Source: Candidatus Mediterraneibacter excrementavium
GTDB lineage: Bacteria; Bacillota; Clostridia; Lachnospirales; Lachnospiraceae
Reading direction: 5' to 3'
Length of the DNA: 44,698 nt
Assembly (NCBI GenBank): GCA_019120275.1
Contig: DWVL01000093.1
Span: forward strand, 1-44,698
The notes below the pieces were generated by a model. It did no database searches, had not been told where the DNA came from, and saw only the letters and a program-made list of their open reading frames with translations. Numbering within the stretch: position 1 is the stretch's first letter; each line of letters starts with the position of its first letter. The position numbers were made by a program, and so were the translations under genes. Below, piece by piece: positions 23,536-33,569 of this stretch.

Positions 23536-24150
23536 TCAGTCCGCTTTCAGATGGCCTCTTGCAATATGGTCATCCATGATCTCCAGCATCTTTTCCCATA
23601 TGATCTCTGATGTCTCCGGGATCCGCTCATTCCGTCTGCACACCTGCGACTTATGCACGCCGTGCTCCGACCAGCTCCGGCCGTCCGACGCATCATTCAG
23701 GAGCAGCGGCTGGAAATTGTCGAGAAGATGCGCAAACTTCGCATCCGCTGTCTCATACGCCTCGAACTCATCCCACAGTTCCCGGAAATATGACCCCTGG
23801 TCTTCCGGAAGGATGCTGAAGATCCGGTCTGCGGCTTTTACTTCCCGGCCCCTTTTCGTCAGTGCCCCCTCCGCATCATATGCGTAGGTATCCCCGGCGT
23901 CGATCTCCACCAGGTCATGGATCAGCACCATGGTCATCACTTTTAACAGATCCACATCTTCTTCCATATGCTCCTTTAAGAGTACGGCGCACAGGGCCAG
24001 ATGCCAGGAATGCTCCGCATCATTTTCTTTACGCTGCCCGTCCGCCAGATAGGTCTGCCGGAAAATGTTTTTCACCCTGTCCACTTCGATAATAAAGCGG
24101 ATCTGCTGTTCCAGCCGTTCCCGCTGTGCGTCTTCCGTCATTTTTTCCAT
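23536..24150 (-). CDS. HD-domain phosphohydrolase (YfbR/HDDC2-like)
   Basis: About 204 aa. The HD metal site is clear: His in DAEHSWHLA, then LIHDLVEIDAGDTYAYD with the HD pair, and the later Asp near DAKFAHLLDNFQPLL. The family includes 5'-deoxynucleotidases such as YfbR, so a nucleotide-monophosphatase role is likely. I prefer ATG 24150, which has GGAG at 9 bp. ATG 24192 is also in frame, but it overlaps a TACAAT that looks like a -10 box. Confidence 0.82.
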   Translation of the reverse strand: MEKMTEDAQRERLEQQIRFIIEVDRVKNIFRQTYLADGQRKENDAEHSWHLALCAVLLKEHMEEDVDLLKVMTMVLIHDLVEIDAGDTYAYDAEGALTKRGREVKAADRIFSILPEDQGSYFRELWDEFEAYETADAKFAHLLDNFQPLLLNDASDGRSWSEHGVHKSQVCRRNERIPETSEIIWEKMLEIMDDHIARGHLKAD

Positions 24151-24200
24151 CGCAGTCATCTCCGTTTCCGTTCTTGTATATCTGATATCCATTGTAACAC

Positions 24201-24229
24201 AAAAAGAGCTTCCCGAAGGAAACTCTTTT
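24201..24229 (-). terminator. Terminator after the Ala/Lys-rich protein gene
   Basis: On the minus strand AAAAGAGTTTCC pairs with GGAAGCTCTTTT across a TTCG loop, ending in a run of T. Confidence 0.8.
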
Positions 24230-24255
24230 GCATTTTACGTATGTAGCTTTTCTGC

Positions 24256-24795
24256 TTACAGGATGACTTTTCCGCTCTCCTCGCCGTTTACCACATAGTA
24301 TGCTGCGGACTCTTCCGGTTTCAGATAAAGCTGAACGTCTTTGATCTCATCGATGTTTTTGCCAAGATCATATGTCCAGATGTCTTTCACTTTCTGGATG
24401 ATCTCGTCCTGAGAGTACTCTTTGCCAGCAAACTGCAGAAACATCTCTGTTTTGATCTCTGCTTTTTTAGCTGTTGACTTCTTAGCTGTTGTTGTCTTCT
24501 TTGCTGTCGTTTTCTTTGCAGCTGTTGTCTTCTTTGCTGTTGTCTTAGCTGCGGTTGTTTTCTTTGCTGTCGTCTTCTTTGCAGCCGGAGCTTTCTTCTC
24601 CTCTGCCGGTGTATCTACTAAAACTGCCGCTTTTGTCTCAAGCTTCTTTGTTGTGTCTTTCTTTGTCTCGATTGCCTTTGCTGTCTCTGCCTTTGCCGGA
24701 GCTGCTTTTACTTCTTTCTCTGCTGCTTTAGCCGGCTCTGCCTTTACTGCCTTTGCAGCTGTCTTTGTTGTTGCAGTTGTTTTCTTTACTGCCAT
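24256..24795 (-). CDS. Histone-H1-like Ala/Lys/Thr-repeat protein with C-terminal DUF6465-like domain
   Basis: About 179 aa. Residues 1-110 are low-complexity and strongly basic, built from KKTTAKK, AAKTTAKK and similar units, like histone-H1-type and HU-tail sequences that bind DNA or RNA. The last ~65 residues form a compact acidic domain (MFLQFAGKEYSQDEIIQKVKDIWTYDLG, DVQLYLKPEESAAYYVVNGE) common in Lachnospiraceae as DUF6465. ATG 24795 has AGGAGGG about 9 bp upstream; earlier starts run into the leader. A strong promoter and a strong terminator suggest high expression as a single gene. A nucleoid-binding role is inferred from composition only. Confidence 0.8.
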   Translation of the reverse strand: MAVKKTTATTKTAAKAVKAEPAKAAEKEVKAAPAKAETAKAIETKKDTTKKLETKAAVLVDTPAEEKKAPAAKKTTAKKTTAAKTTAKKTTAAKKTTAKKTTTAKKSTAKKAEIKTEMFLQFAGKEYSQDEIIQKVKDIWTYDLGKNIDEIKDVQLYLKPEESAAYYVVNGEESGKVIL

Positions 24796-24840
24796 AATAC
24801 TTGTCCCTCCTAAAATATAACACACCAAGTATTTCCGACA

Positions 24841-24856
24841 GCGGCTTGTATGCCGC
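24841..24856 (-). other. Small hairpin in the leader of the Ala/Lys-rich gene
   Basis: GCGGC and GCCGC pair around a six-base loop between the promoter and the ribosome site. No U-run follows, so it is not a terminator; it may stabilise the transcript. Confidence 0.4.
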
Positions 24857-24894
24857 GTCATTAAATTTAAGCTCAATCCTCAAGTTCCATAGGG

Positions 24895-24923
24895 ATTGTA
24901 ACTCATTTTTCTGAAAAGGTCAA
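24895..24923 (-). promoter_or_regulatory. Strong promoter for the Ala/Lys-rich protein
   Basis: On the minus strand TTGACC (24923-24918), a 17-bp spacer and TACAAT (24900-24895), followed by a leader of about 100 nt. Confidence 0.7.
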
Positions 24924-24948
24924 ATTTTTTTGTTTCTTTGAATGATTT

Positions 24949-25404
24949 TTACTGTTTTTTTACAAGATCCTTATATCCTCTGAAAAAATCTGACAGATCT
25001 TTCAGAGCTTTCGTAAGTACAGAGACTTCTTCATCATTAAGTCTGGCAAGCACAGCCTCTGTCATCTGACGGTGATATTCCCGATGGTGTTCATACGCCC
25101 GCTTTCCCTTTTCAGTAAGATCCAGAAATACCACCCGCCGGTCTTCTTTACTTCTTTGTCTCTTCACATATTTTTTATTGACAAGAGCATTCACGGAAGT
25201 CGTAAGTGATCCGGCGGTGATATTGAGTTTCTTTGCCACCGCCGACATCGTATTCTCACCGGACAGTCCGATCGCTTCGATAATATGCATATCATTGTTG
25301 GTGATATCTTTAAATTCCTCTGTAATGATCGCTTCTTCTTCCAGCTTTAATATCTCATTAAACAGATTGACCAGAATATCATTAATGGTCTCTTTCGGAT
25401 CCAT
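24949..25404 (-). CDS. fabT: MarR-family regulator of fatty acid synthesis (FabT-like)
   Basis: 151 aa. The MarR winged helix spans about residues 35-105: NNDMHIIEAIG, MSAVAKKLNITAGSLTTSVNALVNKKYVKR and the wing RSKEDRRVVFLDLTEKG. In streptococci and relatives FabT, with acyl-ACP as co-repressor, represses the fab genes. Here the gene sits at the 3' end of the fab cluster, and a palindrome of FabT type overlaps the -10 of the fabH promoter at 35874-35894, which fits autoregulation. ATG 25404 has AAAGGAG at 8 bp. The name rests on family, context and that operator. Confidence 0.8.
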   Translation of the reverse strand: MDPKETINDILVNLFNEILKLEEEAIITEEFKDITNNDMHIIEAIGLSGENTMSAVAKKLNITAGSLTTSVNALVNKKYVKRQRSKEDRRVVFLDLTEKGKRAYEHHREYHRQMTEAVLARLNDEEVSVLTKALKDLSDFFRGYKDLVKKQ

Positions 25405-25442
25405 CCGGCTGCTCCTTTCCGCCTGTTCTCCCTCTGATGAGC

Positions 25443-26495
25443 TCAGGCAAATAATTCCTGCACCGCTTCTCTGACCGTATCGATCTTCTGTGCTTTCCAC
25501 GCTTTTGCCCCGCAGAAAAGCAGTGCATTCTCCACATTTCCTTTTACTGCATTGATCAGACCGTCCGTGATACAGTACGGGATCTCTGCCGGCTTACATT
25601 TTGCCAGGCATCCATGGCACGGACTGTGCGGGATCTTCCCGCCTGCCATGACACGCTTCATAAACGGGTTAAGGATCGCCCGTCCAGGCATTCCTACCGG
25701 ACTTTTTACGATGGCGATATCTTCTTCAGATGCACGGATGTAAGCCTCTTTATAGCGGATATCCGCATCACATTCTTCCGTAGTCACAAAGCGTGTCGCC
25801 ACCTGGACGCCGTCCGCGCCGAGTGCCATCACACGCTTCACGTCATCGCCGTCATAGATGCCGCCGGCCACAACGACCGGTATATCCACGCCGTATTTTT
25901 CACCGTAACTTTTTACCGTACGGATGATCCGGCGGATCTCTTCACTGTAGACATCAGGCGTGTATTCTGAAAGATCCTCTTTTTTGAATCCCAGATGTCC
26001 GCCGGCCAGAGGCCCTTCGATCACGACCAGATCTGCGGTGCGCTTATATTTTCTGTCCCAGTATTTCAGGATCACCTGGGCAGATTTGTCCGTGGATACG
26101 ATCGGTGCGATCTTCGTCCTGCTCCCTTCCGTCAGCGCCGGAAGTTCGGTGGGCAGGCCTGCACCTGATATAATGATGTCCGCCCCCGCTTTCACTGCTG
26201 CCCGGATGTGCTCTGCATGTTCCCTCAGAGCTGTCATCACATTAAACCCGATAATCCCATCCGGAGATATTGCGCGCGCTTTCTCCATCTCGCGCCTGAT
26301 CGCACGCAGATTTGCCTCTGCCGGATTGTCATCGAAGTCCGGTTCTCTGTATCCGATCTGCGCTGTGGAAATGATGCCGACTCCGCCTTCTTTTGCCACG
26401 GCGCCGGCCAGCCTGCCAAGGCTGATGCCCACGCCCATACCGCCCTGGATCAGCGGGATCCGCGTCAGCTTGTCGCCGATTTTCATATTCTTCAT
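25443..26495 (-). CDS. NPD-family flavoprotein (FabK / nitronate monooxygenase-like) with Cys cluster
   Basis: 350 aa FMN barrel of the nitronate monooxygenase/FabK family: IPLIQGGMGVGIS (about 14-26), GADIIISGAGLPTELP, VVIEGPLAGGHLG (about 157-169) and VVVAGGIYDGDDV (about 207-219). The C-terminal region has four clustered cysteines, CHGCLAKC (293-300) and Cys308, with Cys328 further on, a pattern able to bind metal or an Fe-S cluster and not found in the true FabK of this operon (33562-34500). It lies between accDA and fabT, 7 bp after accDA. Its substrate is unknown; a second enoyl reductase or a nitronate/quinone oxidoreductase are both possible. Confidence 0.82.
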   Translation of the reverse strand: MKNMKIGDKLTRIPLIQGGMGVGISLGRLAGAVAKEGGVGIISTAQIGYREPDFDDNPAEANLRAIRREMEKARAISPDGIIGFNVMTALREHAEHIRAAVKAGADIIISGAGLPTELPALTEGSRTKIAPIVSTDKSAQVILKYWDRKYKRTADLVVIEGPLAGGHLGFKKEDLSEYTPDVYSEEIRRIIRTVKSYGEKYGVDIPVVVAGGIYDGDDVKRVMALGADGVQVATRFVTTEECDADIRYKEAYIRASEEDIAIVKSPVGMPGRAILNPFMKRVMAGGKIPHSPCHGCLAKCKPAEIPYCITDGLINAVKGNVENALLFCGAKAWKAQKIDTVREAVQELFA

Positions 26496-26502
26496 AACTG
26501 CC

Positions 26503-28251
26503 TCACATCTTACGGAATCTATTATAACGCCTGTCTGTCAGCTCGGATACACTGAGCTCGGTATATTTTTCCAGAAAACCGTTGATCCTGTCTTCCAGGT
26601 CAATGCAGACAATGTCCATGTTCTGCTCCGTATAATCTTCCGGTTCCGGGATCACCTGTTCAATGATGCCCAGACGTTTCAGATCGCCGGCCGTCAGTTT
26701 CATTACTTCCGCCGCTTCGCTGGCTCTCTTGCTGTCCTTCCAGAGAATACTTGCGAATCCTTCCGGTGATAACACGGAATAAATCGCATTTTCCAGCATC
26801 CAAACTTCATCGGCTACTGCCATGGCAAGCGCGCCTCCGCTTCCGCCTTCTCCGATCACGATGGAAAGCACCGGAACTTTCAGTCCGGACAGTTCGTAAA
26901 GATTTCTGGCAATGGCTTCGCCCTGTCCTCTTTCCTCCGCCTCAAGCCCGCAAAATGCCCCCGGCGTATCCACGAAACAGATCACCGGTCTTCCAAACTT
27001 TTCCGCCTGCTTCATCAGACGCAGCGCTTTCCGGTATCCGTCCGGTGACGGCATAGAAAAATTGCGGTCCAGATTTTCCTTCGTCGTCTTTCCTTTTGCC
27101 TGGACGATCACAGTCACCGGAACACCATGAAAATATGCGATGCCGCCGACGACCGCATGATCGTCTTTGAAATACCGATCCCCGTGAAACTCCATAAAAT
27201 CCGTAAATAACGCGTGGATATAGTCCGTTCCGACCGGACGGTCTTTTTTCCGTGATATCTGTACACGCTCCCATGCACTGACGGGATCTGCCGTCTGATG
27301 CCCGGACGCATCCGGTTCTGTCTGTGACACTTTATCATCCACGGCTTTTGCTCCCGGATGACCGTTACGGATCAATTCTTTCAATGCATTCGCCCGGCTG
27401 CCGGCACTGTGCATTTTCAGGATCTGCGCCAGCACATCTTTCAGTTCTTCCCGCTCTACGATCCGGTCTACAAAGCCATGCTCCAGCAGGAATTCCGAAC
27501 GCTGGAATCCCTTCGGCAGCTTCTGTCCGATCGTCTGCTCGATCACCCGCGGTCCGGCAAATCCGATCAGCGCTTTCGGCTCCGCCAGGATAATATCGCC
27601 CAGCATTGCGAAACTGGCCGTGACACCACCAGTCGTCGGATCGGTAAGCACAGTCACATAGAGCAGGCCGGCATCGCTGTGTTTTTTTAATACAGCGGAT
27701 GTCTTTGCCATCTGCATCAGTGATACAATGCCTTCCTGCATACGGGCCCCGCCCGAACAGGTAAACAGAATCACCGGCAGCTTCTCTTCCGTAGCGCGCT
27801 CCACCGCGCGGGCAATCTTTTCACCCACGATCCGCCCCATGCTCGCCATCATAAAGCGCCCGTCGCAGACTCCGACAACAGCCGGATTTCCATTGATCTG
27901 TACTTTTCCTGTCACGACCGCTTCATTCAGATGCGTCCTCTCCTTCAGGCTGGCGATCTTCTCCTCATAGCCCTTGAAGTCCAGAGGATTGACGAAGTCC
28001 ATTTCTTTATCCCATTCTTCAAACGTGCCCTCATCCGCGATCATCTCGATCCGTCGGTACGCGTGCACTCTGAAATATCCGTGGCATTTCGGACAGATAT
28101 AATAGCCGTTCTTCACATCCTCGGCAATGATTGCCGCACCACATTTATTGCACTTGCGAAGAAGTCCTGTCGGGACTTCCGGGTGTGAATGTCTCAGTGA
28201 AATGTAATGAGCCCGGGTATTTGTCTTTTTAAACATGTCTTTCAGATTCAT
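26503..28251 (-). CDS. accDA: Fused acetyl-CoA carboxylase carboxyltransferase (AccD-AccA)
   Basis: 582 aa. Residues about 1-290 are the beta subunit with a zinc finger at Cys34/Cys37 and Cys53/Cys56 and the crotonase-like carboxyltransferase core ([28 protein letters not shown]). A short Gln/Ser/Pro-rich linker (about 300-325) joins it to the alpha subunit (about 325-582; [47 protein letters not shown]). In most bacteria AccD and AccA are separate proteins; the single chain keeps them equimolar. It transfers carboxyl from BCCP-biotin to acetyl-CoA, giving malonyl-CoA. It follows accC by 38 bp. Confidence 0.95.
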   Translation of the reverse strand: MNLKDMFKKTNTRAHYISLRHSHPEVPTGLLRKCNKCGAAIIAEDVKNGYYICPKCHGYFRVHAYRRIEMIADEGTFEEWDKEMDFVNPLDFKGYEEKIASLKERTHLNEAVVTGKVQINGNPAVVGVCDGRFMMASMGRIVGEKIARAVERATEEKLPVILFTCSGGARMQEGIVSLMQMAKTSAVLKKHSDAGLLYVTVLTDPTTGGVTASFAMLGDIILAEPKALIGFAGPRVIEQTIGQKLPKGFQRSEFLLEHGFVDRIVEREELKDVLAQILKMHSAGSRANALKELIRNGHPGAKAVDDKVSQTEPDASGHQTADPVSAWERVQISRKKDRPVGTDYIHALFTDFMEFHGDRYFKDDHAVVGGIAYFHGVPVTVIVQAKGKTTKENLDRNFSMPSPDGYRKALRLMKQAEKFGRPVICFVDTPGAFCGLEAEERGQGEAIARNLYELSGLKVPVLSIVIGEGGSGGALAMAVADEVWMLENAIYSVLSPEGFASILWKDSKRASEAAEVMKLTAGDLKRLGIIEQVIPEPEDYTEQNMDIVCIDLEDRINGFLEKYTELSVSELTDRRYNRFRKM

Positions 28252-28289
28252 CTGAAATCCCTCCTGATATCCTCACGAACATGACCGGT

Positions 28290-29639
28290 TCAGTCAGCGT
28301 CTTTGCTCATGTTCTCGATAAACTCAATATCAATGCTGCCTGAAATGAAATCCGGATGATTCAATATGTCATACTGATAATCTACATTCGTATCGATCCC
28401 TTCGATGATTACCTCGCCAAGGGCACTGCGCATCTTGCGGATCGCCTCGCTCCGGTTCTTTGCATGTACGATCAGTTTCGCCAGCATGGAATCATAATAC
28501 GGCGGAACCGTATAACCGCTGTAAATCGCGGAATCGATACGCACCCCTTTTCCGCCCGGCAGATACATATCCGTGATCATTCCCGGCGACGGACGGAAAT
28601 TCTTCGCCGGATTCTCGGCATTGATCCGGCACTCAATAGCATGTCCTGTGATATGCACGTCTTCCTGCTTATAACTCAGTTCTTTTCCGTCAGCGATGCG
28701 GATCTGCTCTTTCACCAGATCGATCCCGGTCACCCACTCCGTCACCGGATGTTCCACCTGGATCCTGGTATTCATTTCCATAAAATAGAAATTACCATTT
28801 TTCTCCAGCAGGAATTCAATCGTCCCGGCATTCGTATAATGAGCCGCTTTCGCCGCTTTCACTGCTGCCTCACCCATTTTCTCACGGAGTTCCGGCGTCA
28901 GGGCAATGGACGGCGACTCCTCGATCATCTTCTGATGATTCCGCTGGATGGAACAGTCACGCTCGCCCAGGTGGATTACGTTCCCGTGCTCGTCGGCAAG
29001 GATCTGGAACTCAATATGACGCGGATGCTGGACAAAATGTTCGATGTACATGGTATTGTCCCCAAACGCCATCTGTGCTTCTTTCTGCGCGGTATTAAAG
29101 CTATTCTCAAACTCTTCCGGAGTCTGCGCCACTCGCATTCCCTTGCCGCCGCCGCCGAGGGCCGCTTTCACGATCACCGGATAGCCGATCTCTAACGCGG
29201 CCGCTGCACCGGTCTGTGCGTCATAGATTGGTTCTTTGCTTCCCGGAATGACCGGAACACCGGCATTTATCATGGTATTTCTCGCCTCTGATTTATTGCC
29301 CAGACTCTGGATCACCTGAGACTTCGGCCCGATAAATGTGATATTGCACTGCTCACACAATTCTGCAAATTTACTGTTTTCCGAAAGGAATCCGAATCCC
29401 GGATGAATCGCATCCGCTCCGGAGATCAGTGTTGCACTGATAATATTCTGCATATTCAGATAACTTTCTGATGACGGAGCCGGTCCGATGCAGACAGCTT
29501 CGTCAGCCAGCTGTGTATGCAGGGCGTCGCGATCCGCTTCCGAGTAAACCGCTACTGTCTCAATCCCCATTTCCCGGCACGCACGGATAATGCGCACTGC
29601 GATCTCGCCACGATTTGCGATCAATATTTTCCCAATCAT
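28290..29639 (-). CDS. accC: Acetyl-CoA carboxylase, biotin carboxylase subunit
   Basis: 449 aa, the standard length. ATP-grasp enzyme that carboxylates the biotin on AccB. Motifs: [20 protein letters not shown] at the start, the Gly-rich ATP loop [14 protein letters not shown] (about 158-171), [17 protein letters not shown] (about 235-251) and [14 protein letters not shown] (about 288-301). It lies 6 bp after fabZ and is followed by accDA. Confidence 0.97.
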   Translation of the reverse strand: MIGKILIANRGEIAVRIIRACREMGIETVAVYSEADRDALHTQLADEAVCIGPAPSSESYLNMQNIISATLISGADAIHPGFGFLSENSKFAELCEQCNITFIGPKSQVIQSLGNKSEARNTMINAGVPVIPGSKEPIYDAQTGAAAALEIGYPVIVKAALGGGGKGMRVAQTPEEFENSFNTAQKEAQMAFGDNTMYIEHFVQHPRHIEFQILADEHGNVIHLGERDCSIQRNHQKMIEESPSIALTPELREKMGEAAVKAAKAAHYTNAGTIEFLLEKNGNFYFMEMNTRIQVEHPVTEWVTGIDLVKEQIRIADGKELSYKQEDVHITGHAIECRINAENPAKNFRPSPGMITDMYLPGGKGVRIDSAIYSGYTVPPYYDSMLAKLIVHAKNRSEAIRKMRSALGEVIIEGIDTNVDYQYDILNHPDFISGSIDIEFIENMSKDAD

Positions 29640-29645
29640 CTTAAT

Positions 29646-30077
29646 CTACTCTCCTACCATAAAGGTCAGTTCTGCGCTGACAACCACTTTGCCGTCCACA
29701 TAAGCCGTCGCCTGCCCGACTCCCACCGGGCCTTTGCTCTTAATGATCTTTGTCTCCAGCTTCAGCGTATCCCCCGGCATGACCATGCCCTTAAAACGGC
29801 ACTTCTGAACACCGCCGAAAAACGCGATCTTTCCCTGGTTCTCCGGCATACTTAAGATGGCCACCGCACCGGTCTGCGCCAGCGCTTCAAGGATCAGCAC
29901 GCCCGGCATCACCGCTTTCTGCGGGAAATGCCCGCGGAAGAAATCCTCTCTGTATGTCACTGCTTTATAACCAACCGCATACTGTCCCGGCTCATAATCC
30001 TCGATCCTGTCAAGAAGCAGGAAGGGATGTCTGTGGGGAATGATCTCCTGGATCTGTTCTACTGTTAAACTGTTCAT
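29646..30077 (-). CDS. fabZ: 3-hydroxyacyl-ACP dehydratase FabZ
   Basis: 143 aa hot-dog-fold enzyme removing water from 3-hydroxyacyl-ACP. The conserved [11 protein letters not shown] start, catalytic His50 in [14 protein letters not shown] and Glu64 in ILEALAQTG are present. No FabN/FabM-type isomerase is adjacent, so how unsaturated acids form is not visible here. It sits between accB and accC with gaps of 11 and 6 bp. Confidence 0.96.
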   Translation of the reverse strand: MNSLTVEQIQEIIPHRHPFLLLDRIEDYEPGQYAVGYKAVTYREDFFRGHFPQKAVMPGVLILEALAQTGAVAILSMPENQGKIAFFGGVQKCRFKGMVMPGDTLKLETKIIKSKGPVGVGQATAYVDGKVVVSAELTFMVGE

Positions 30078-30088
30078 GGCTGTGCCTC

Positions 30089-30598
30089 CTAACCTATTAC
30101 GAAGAGCGGCTGGCCGAATTCTACGCCCTGTCCGTTCTCAACAAGGATCTCTTTTACAGTTCCTGTATAATCGCTCTCGATCTCGTTCATCAGCTTCATG
30201 GCTTCAACGATCGCCAGCACCTGGCCTTCTTTTACGCTGTCGCCCACTTTTACGAAGGGTTCTGCATCTTCTGCAGGCGCGGCATAGAAGGTGCCTACAA
30301 GCGGGGATTTCACGACATTTCCCGCCGGCGCTTCCGCCTTTGCCGCCTCTGCATCCGGAGCCGGTACTTCTGCCGGCGCAGCCATCGGAGCCGGTGCAGG
30401 CGCCGCCGGCATGACTGCCGGTGCCGCAGGCATGACAGCCGGCGGGACCATCGGGGCCGGTGCGGGCGCTGCAACCGGAATGATCCGGTCACTTGTTTTC
30501 TTCAGAGACAGCTTTACGCCGTCCTCTTCGTATTTGAATTCTGTCAGTTCAGATTCTGAAACAGCTTTTACCAATTCCAATACCTGTTCAACTTTCAT
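30089..30598 (-). CDS. accB: Biotin carboxyl carrier protein of acetyl-CoA carboxylase
   Basis: 169 aa. The N-terminal segment (1-35) resembles the AccC-contacting region. A long Ala/Pro/Met linker (about 42-95) leads to the biotinyl domain with [10 protein letters not shown]; Lys135 takes the biotin. The linker DNA is GC-rich and repetitive. It is 11 bp downstream of fabF. Confidence 0.96.
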   Translation of the reverse strand: MKVEQVLELVKAVSESELTEFKYEEDGVKLSLKKTSDRIIPVAAPAPAPMVPPAVMPAAPAVMPAAPAPAPMAAPAEVPAPDAEAAKAEAPAGNVVKSPLVGTFYAAPAEDAEPFVKVGDSVKEGQVLAIVEAMKLMNEIESDYTGTVKEILVENGQGVEFGQPLFVIG

Positions 30599-30609
30599 TG
30601 CCGCACCTC

Positions 30610-31848
30610 TTACCCTTCATATTTCTTTAATAACAGTGTTGCATTGTGTCCGCCGAATCCGAGAGAGTTCGTCAGCACATAATTAACGTCCGTCTCGACA
30701 GGCGCGCCCACTGTATAGTTCAGATCGCACTCCGGATCTACATTTTCGGTTCCCACGGTCTGGTGGATGAATCCGTCCATAATACTCTTCACGCATACCA
30801 CGAACTCTACGCCGCCGGCCGCGCCAAGAAGATGTCCGATCATGGATTTTGTAGAATTGATGTGGACGTTCTTCGCCGCATCGCCGAGCGCATATTTGAT
30901 CGCTCTCGTCTCAAAGAGGTCATTGTGGTGCGTGCTCGTGCCGTGTGCGTTAATGTAATCGATCTGCTCCGGCTCAACGCCTGCATCCTTCATCGCAAGC
31001 TTCATCGCCATGCCTGCGCCCTCGCCGCTCTCTTCCGGGGAAGTGATATGGTAAGCGTCGCCTGTCGCGCCGTATCCCACGAGCTCAGCGTAGATCTTCG
31101 CACCTCTTGCCTTCGCGTGTTCCAGTTCTTCCAGAACTACGATCCCGGAACCTTCGCCCAGCACAAATCCGTCTCTGTCCTTATCGAACGGGCGGGATGC
31201 ATGCTGCGGGTCGTTGGTCGTGGAAAGCGCGGTCAGCGCTGTGAATCCCGCGATGCCGGTCGGACACACGGAAGCCTCCGTACCGCCTGCGACCATCACA
31301 TCCGCATCGCCGTACTCAATGGCACGGAACGCATCGCCGATACAGTGGGTACCGGATGCACAGGCTGTGACCACATTCGTACATTTTCCTTTCAGTCCCA
31401 GCTGAATGGAAATATTTCCTGCCGCCATATTGGAGATCATAAGCGGAACCATCAGCGGATTCACCTTGTTCGGTCCCTTTGTCATGATCTTCTCATAGTT
31501 CGTCTCCACGCACTGAAGGCTTCCGATACCGGAGCCGACGATCACGCCCACTCTGTACGGATCCTCTTTCTCCATATCAATCCCTGCATCTTCAAACGCT
31601 TCTTTCGCAGCGGCCACCGCATACTGTGAAAACGGCTCCATTCTCTTTGCCGCCTTGAAATCCATACGCTCTTTCGCGACAAAATCTTTTACCTCAGCCG
31701 CAATCTGCACTTTATACTCAGATGCGTCAAACTTTGTGATCGGCCCGATGCCGACCTTACCTTCCCTGATGCCGGCCCAGAACTCCTCTACCGTATTCCC
31801 GATCGGTGTGACCGCTCCAAGGCCTGTAACTACAACTCGTCTCTTCAT
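30610..31848 (-). CDS. fabF: Beta-ketoacyl-ACP synthase II
   Basis: 412 aa condensing enzyme that elongates acyl-ACP with malonyl-ACP. The nucleophile Cys163 is in [12 protein letters not shown]; the two His come later ([11 protein letters not shown] and [12 protein letters not shown]), with Lys in NSTKSMIGH. Length and order are normal for FabF. It starts 66 bp after fabG. Confidence 0.97.
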   Translation of the reverse strand: MKRRVVVTGLGAVTPIGNTVEEFWAGIREGKVGIGPITKFDASEYKVQIAAEVKDFVAKERMDFKAAKRMEPFSQYAVAAAKEAFEDAGIDMEKEDPYRVGVIVGSGIGSLQCVETNYEKIMTKGPNKVNPLMVPLMISNMAAGNISIQLGLKGKCTNVVTACASGTHCIGDAFRAIEYGDADVMVAGGTEASVCPTGIAGFTALTALSTTNDPQHASRPFDKDRDGFVLGEGSGIVVLEELEHAKARGAKIYAELVGYGATGDAYHITSPEESGEGAGMAMKLAMKDAGVEPEQIDYINAHGTSTHHNDLFETRAIKYALGDAAKNVHINSTKSMIGHLLGAAGGVEFVVCVKSIMDGFIHQTVGTENVDPECDLNYTVGAPVETDVNYVLTNSLGFGGHNATLLLKKYEG

Positions 31849-31914
31849 ATCAATAAAAACCCTGTCCTTTCCAAAGCATCCGACCTGCTCAGCTCGATGC
31901 AGATCTCACTTAAT

Positions 31915-32655
31915 TCACATGGCCATGCCGCCGTCTACATTGAGTACCTGTCCGGTGATATATCCGGCTCCGTCCCCCGCCAGGAACGCCGCTGCATTAG
32001 CGATATCTTCCGTCTCGCCGAATCTTCCGAGCGGGATCTGTGCCACAGCCCCTTCTTTTACCTTATCGGAGAGTACTTCTGTCATCTCTGTATGAATGAA
32101 TCCCGGTGCGATCGCGTTTACAGTAATGCCGCGGCTCGCAAGCTCTCTTGCCGCAGACTTTGTAAGTCCGATCACGCCGGCTTTTGATGCGGAATAGTTC
32201 GCCTGTCCCGCATTACCGAGTACGCCGGATACGGACGCCATATTAATGATGCGTCCGCCGCGCTGTTTGATCATCTGCCGGGCAACGAAGCGGATGCAGT
32301 TGAACGTCCCCTTCAGATTCGTATCGAGGACGGCGTCATAATCTTCTTCTGTCATCTTCATCAGCAGGCCGTCTCTTGTAATGCCCGCATTATTTACAAG
32401 GATATCCACACGGCCGAATGTCCCGATGATCTCTTTAAACATTTCCTCACATGCATGATAGTCAGATACATTGCACTGTCTGATCTCTGCTGTCCCGCCG
32501 TTTTCCTCGATCTCTTTTTTCACTTCTTCCGCACGCGCCTGTGAGCCGTTATAGTTCACGACCACCGTCGCGCCTTCCGCTGCCAGACGGAGGGCGATGG
32601 CGCGCCCGATCCCGCGTGAAGCGCCTGTAACTACCGCTACCTTACCATTTAACAT
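31915..32655 (-). CDS. fabG: 3-oxoacyl-ACP reductase
   Basis: 246 aa short-chain dehydrogenase that reduces 3-oxoacyl-ACP with NADPH. The [12 protein letters not shown] cofactor loop (about 10-21), [14 protein letters not shown], Ser in MASVSGV and the YSASKAG active site (about 153-159) are present. It overlaps the end of fabD by 7 bp, suggesting coupling. Confidence 0.97.
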   Translation of the reverse strand: MLNGKVAVVTGASRGIGRAIALRLAAEGATVVVNYNGSQARAEEVKKEIEENGGTAEIRQCNVSDYHACEEMFKEIIGTFGRVDILVNNAGITRDGLLMKMTEEDYDAVLDTNLKGTFNCIRFVARQMIKQRGGRIINMASVSGVLGNAGQANYSASKAGVIGLTKSAARELASRGITVNAIAPGFIHTEMTEVLSDKVKEGAVAQIPLGRFGETEDIANAAAFLAGDGAGYITGQVLNVDGGMAM

Positions 32656-33569
32656 AATTCACTTACCACCTTATCTACATCTTCCCATGTGCCTACATTG
32701 TATACTTTCACGTCGCGGTTGATCTTGCGCATGAATCCGGCCAGCGTCCTGCCGGGCCCGATCTCCACAAATGTATCCACGCCGTCCGCGATCATATTCT
32801 CCACACTCTGCTGCCAGCGCACGGATGATGCGACCTGTTCTGCAAGAAGCGCTTTCGTCTCTGAGATATCTGTCACATACTCCGCCGTAACATTCGTCAC
32901 ATAGGGGATATTGAGCGGCGAAAGCTCCACGCCTGCGAGCACTTCGCCCAGTTCTTCCCCGGCTTCACGAAGCATCGGGGAGTGGAACGGGCCGCTGACA
33001 TTGAGCGGCATCACTCGCTTCGCGCCTGCTTCTTTCAGCGCTTCAGATGCTTTCTCCACGCTTTCTTTCCATCCGGTGATGACAATCTGGCCCGGACAGT
33101 TATAGTTGGCGATGGTCACGCCGTCGATCGGATCTACCACCTTCTCGATCGATTCCCCGGTCATGCCGAGCACTGCGGCCATTGTTCCCCTGCCGCCCGG
33201 CACCGCATTCTGCATCAGGATCCCGCGCTTTCTCACAAGCATGATGGCATCCTCTGTACTCATCCCGCCGGCGGAAGCGATGGCGCAGTACTCGCCCAGG
33301 CTTAAGCCCGCGGTAACATCCGCCTTCAGTCCTCTTTCGCGGAGGACATGCTCCATCGCCATACAGACCGTCACAAGCGCCGCCTGTGTATACTCGGTCT
33401 GGTCCAGCTTATCATTTTCCTCAAAGCACAGTGCTTTCATATCTATACCCAGCAGCTCTGTCGCCTTATCGATGACTTTTGCCGCTGTTTCACTCTGTTC
33501 ATAAAAATCTTTGCCCATTCCGGCTTTCTGCGCTCCCTGTCCCGGGAACATAAATGCGATCTTACTCAT
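32649..33569 (-). CDS. fabD: Malonyl-CoA:ACP transacylase
   Basis: 306 aa. It loads malonyl groups onto [17 protein letters not shown] opens the protein, the catalytic Ser90 lies in GLSLGEYCA, and the His comes in [13 protein letters not shown] (about 193-205). It overlaps fabK by 8 bp and fabG by 7 bp. Confidence 0.96.
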   Translation of the reverse strand: MSKIAFMFPGQGAQKAGMGKDFYEQSETAAKVIDKATELLGIDMKALCFEENDKLDQTEYTQAALVTVCMAMEHVLRERGLKADVTAGLSLGEYCAIASAGGMSTEDAIMLVRKRGILMQNAVPGGRGTMAAVLGMTGESIEKVVDPIDGVTIANYNCPGQIVITGWKESVEKASEALKEAGAKRVMPLNVSGPFHSPMLREAGEELGEVLAGVELSPLNIPYVTNVTAEYVTDISETKALLAEQVASSVRWQQSVENMIADGVDTFVEIGPGRTLAGFMRKINRDVKVYNVGTWEDVDKVVSELC

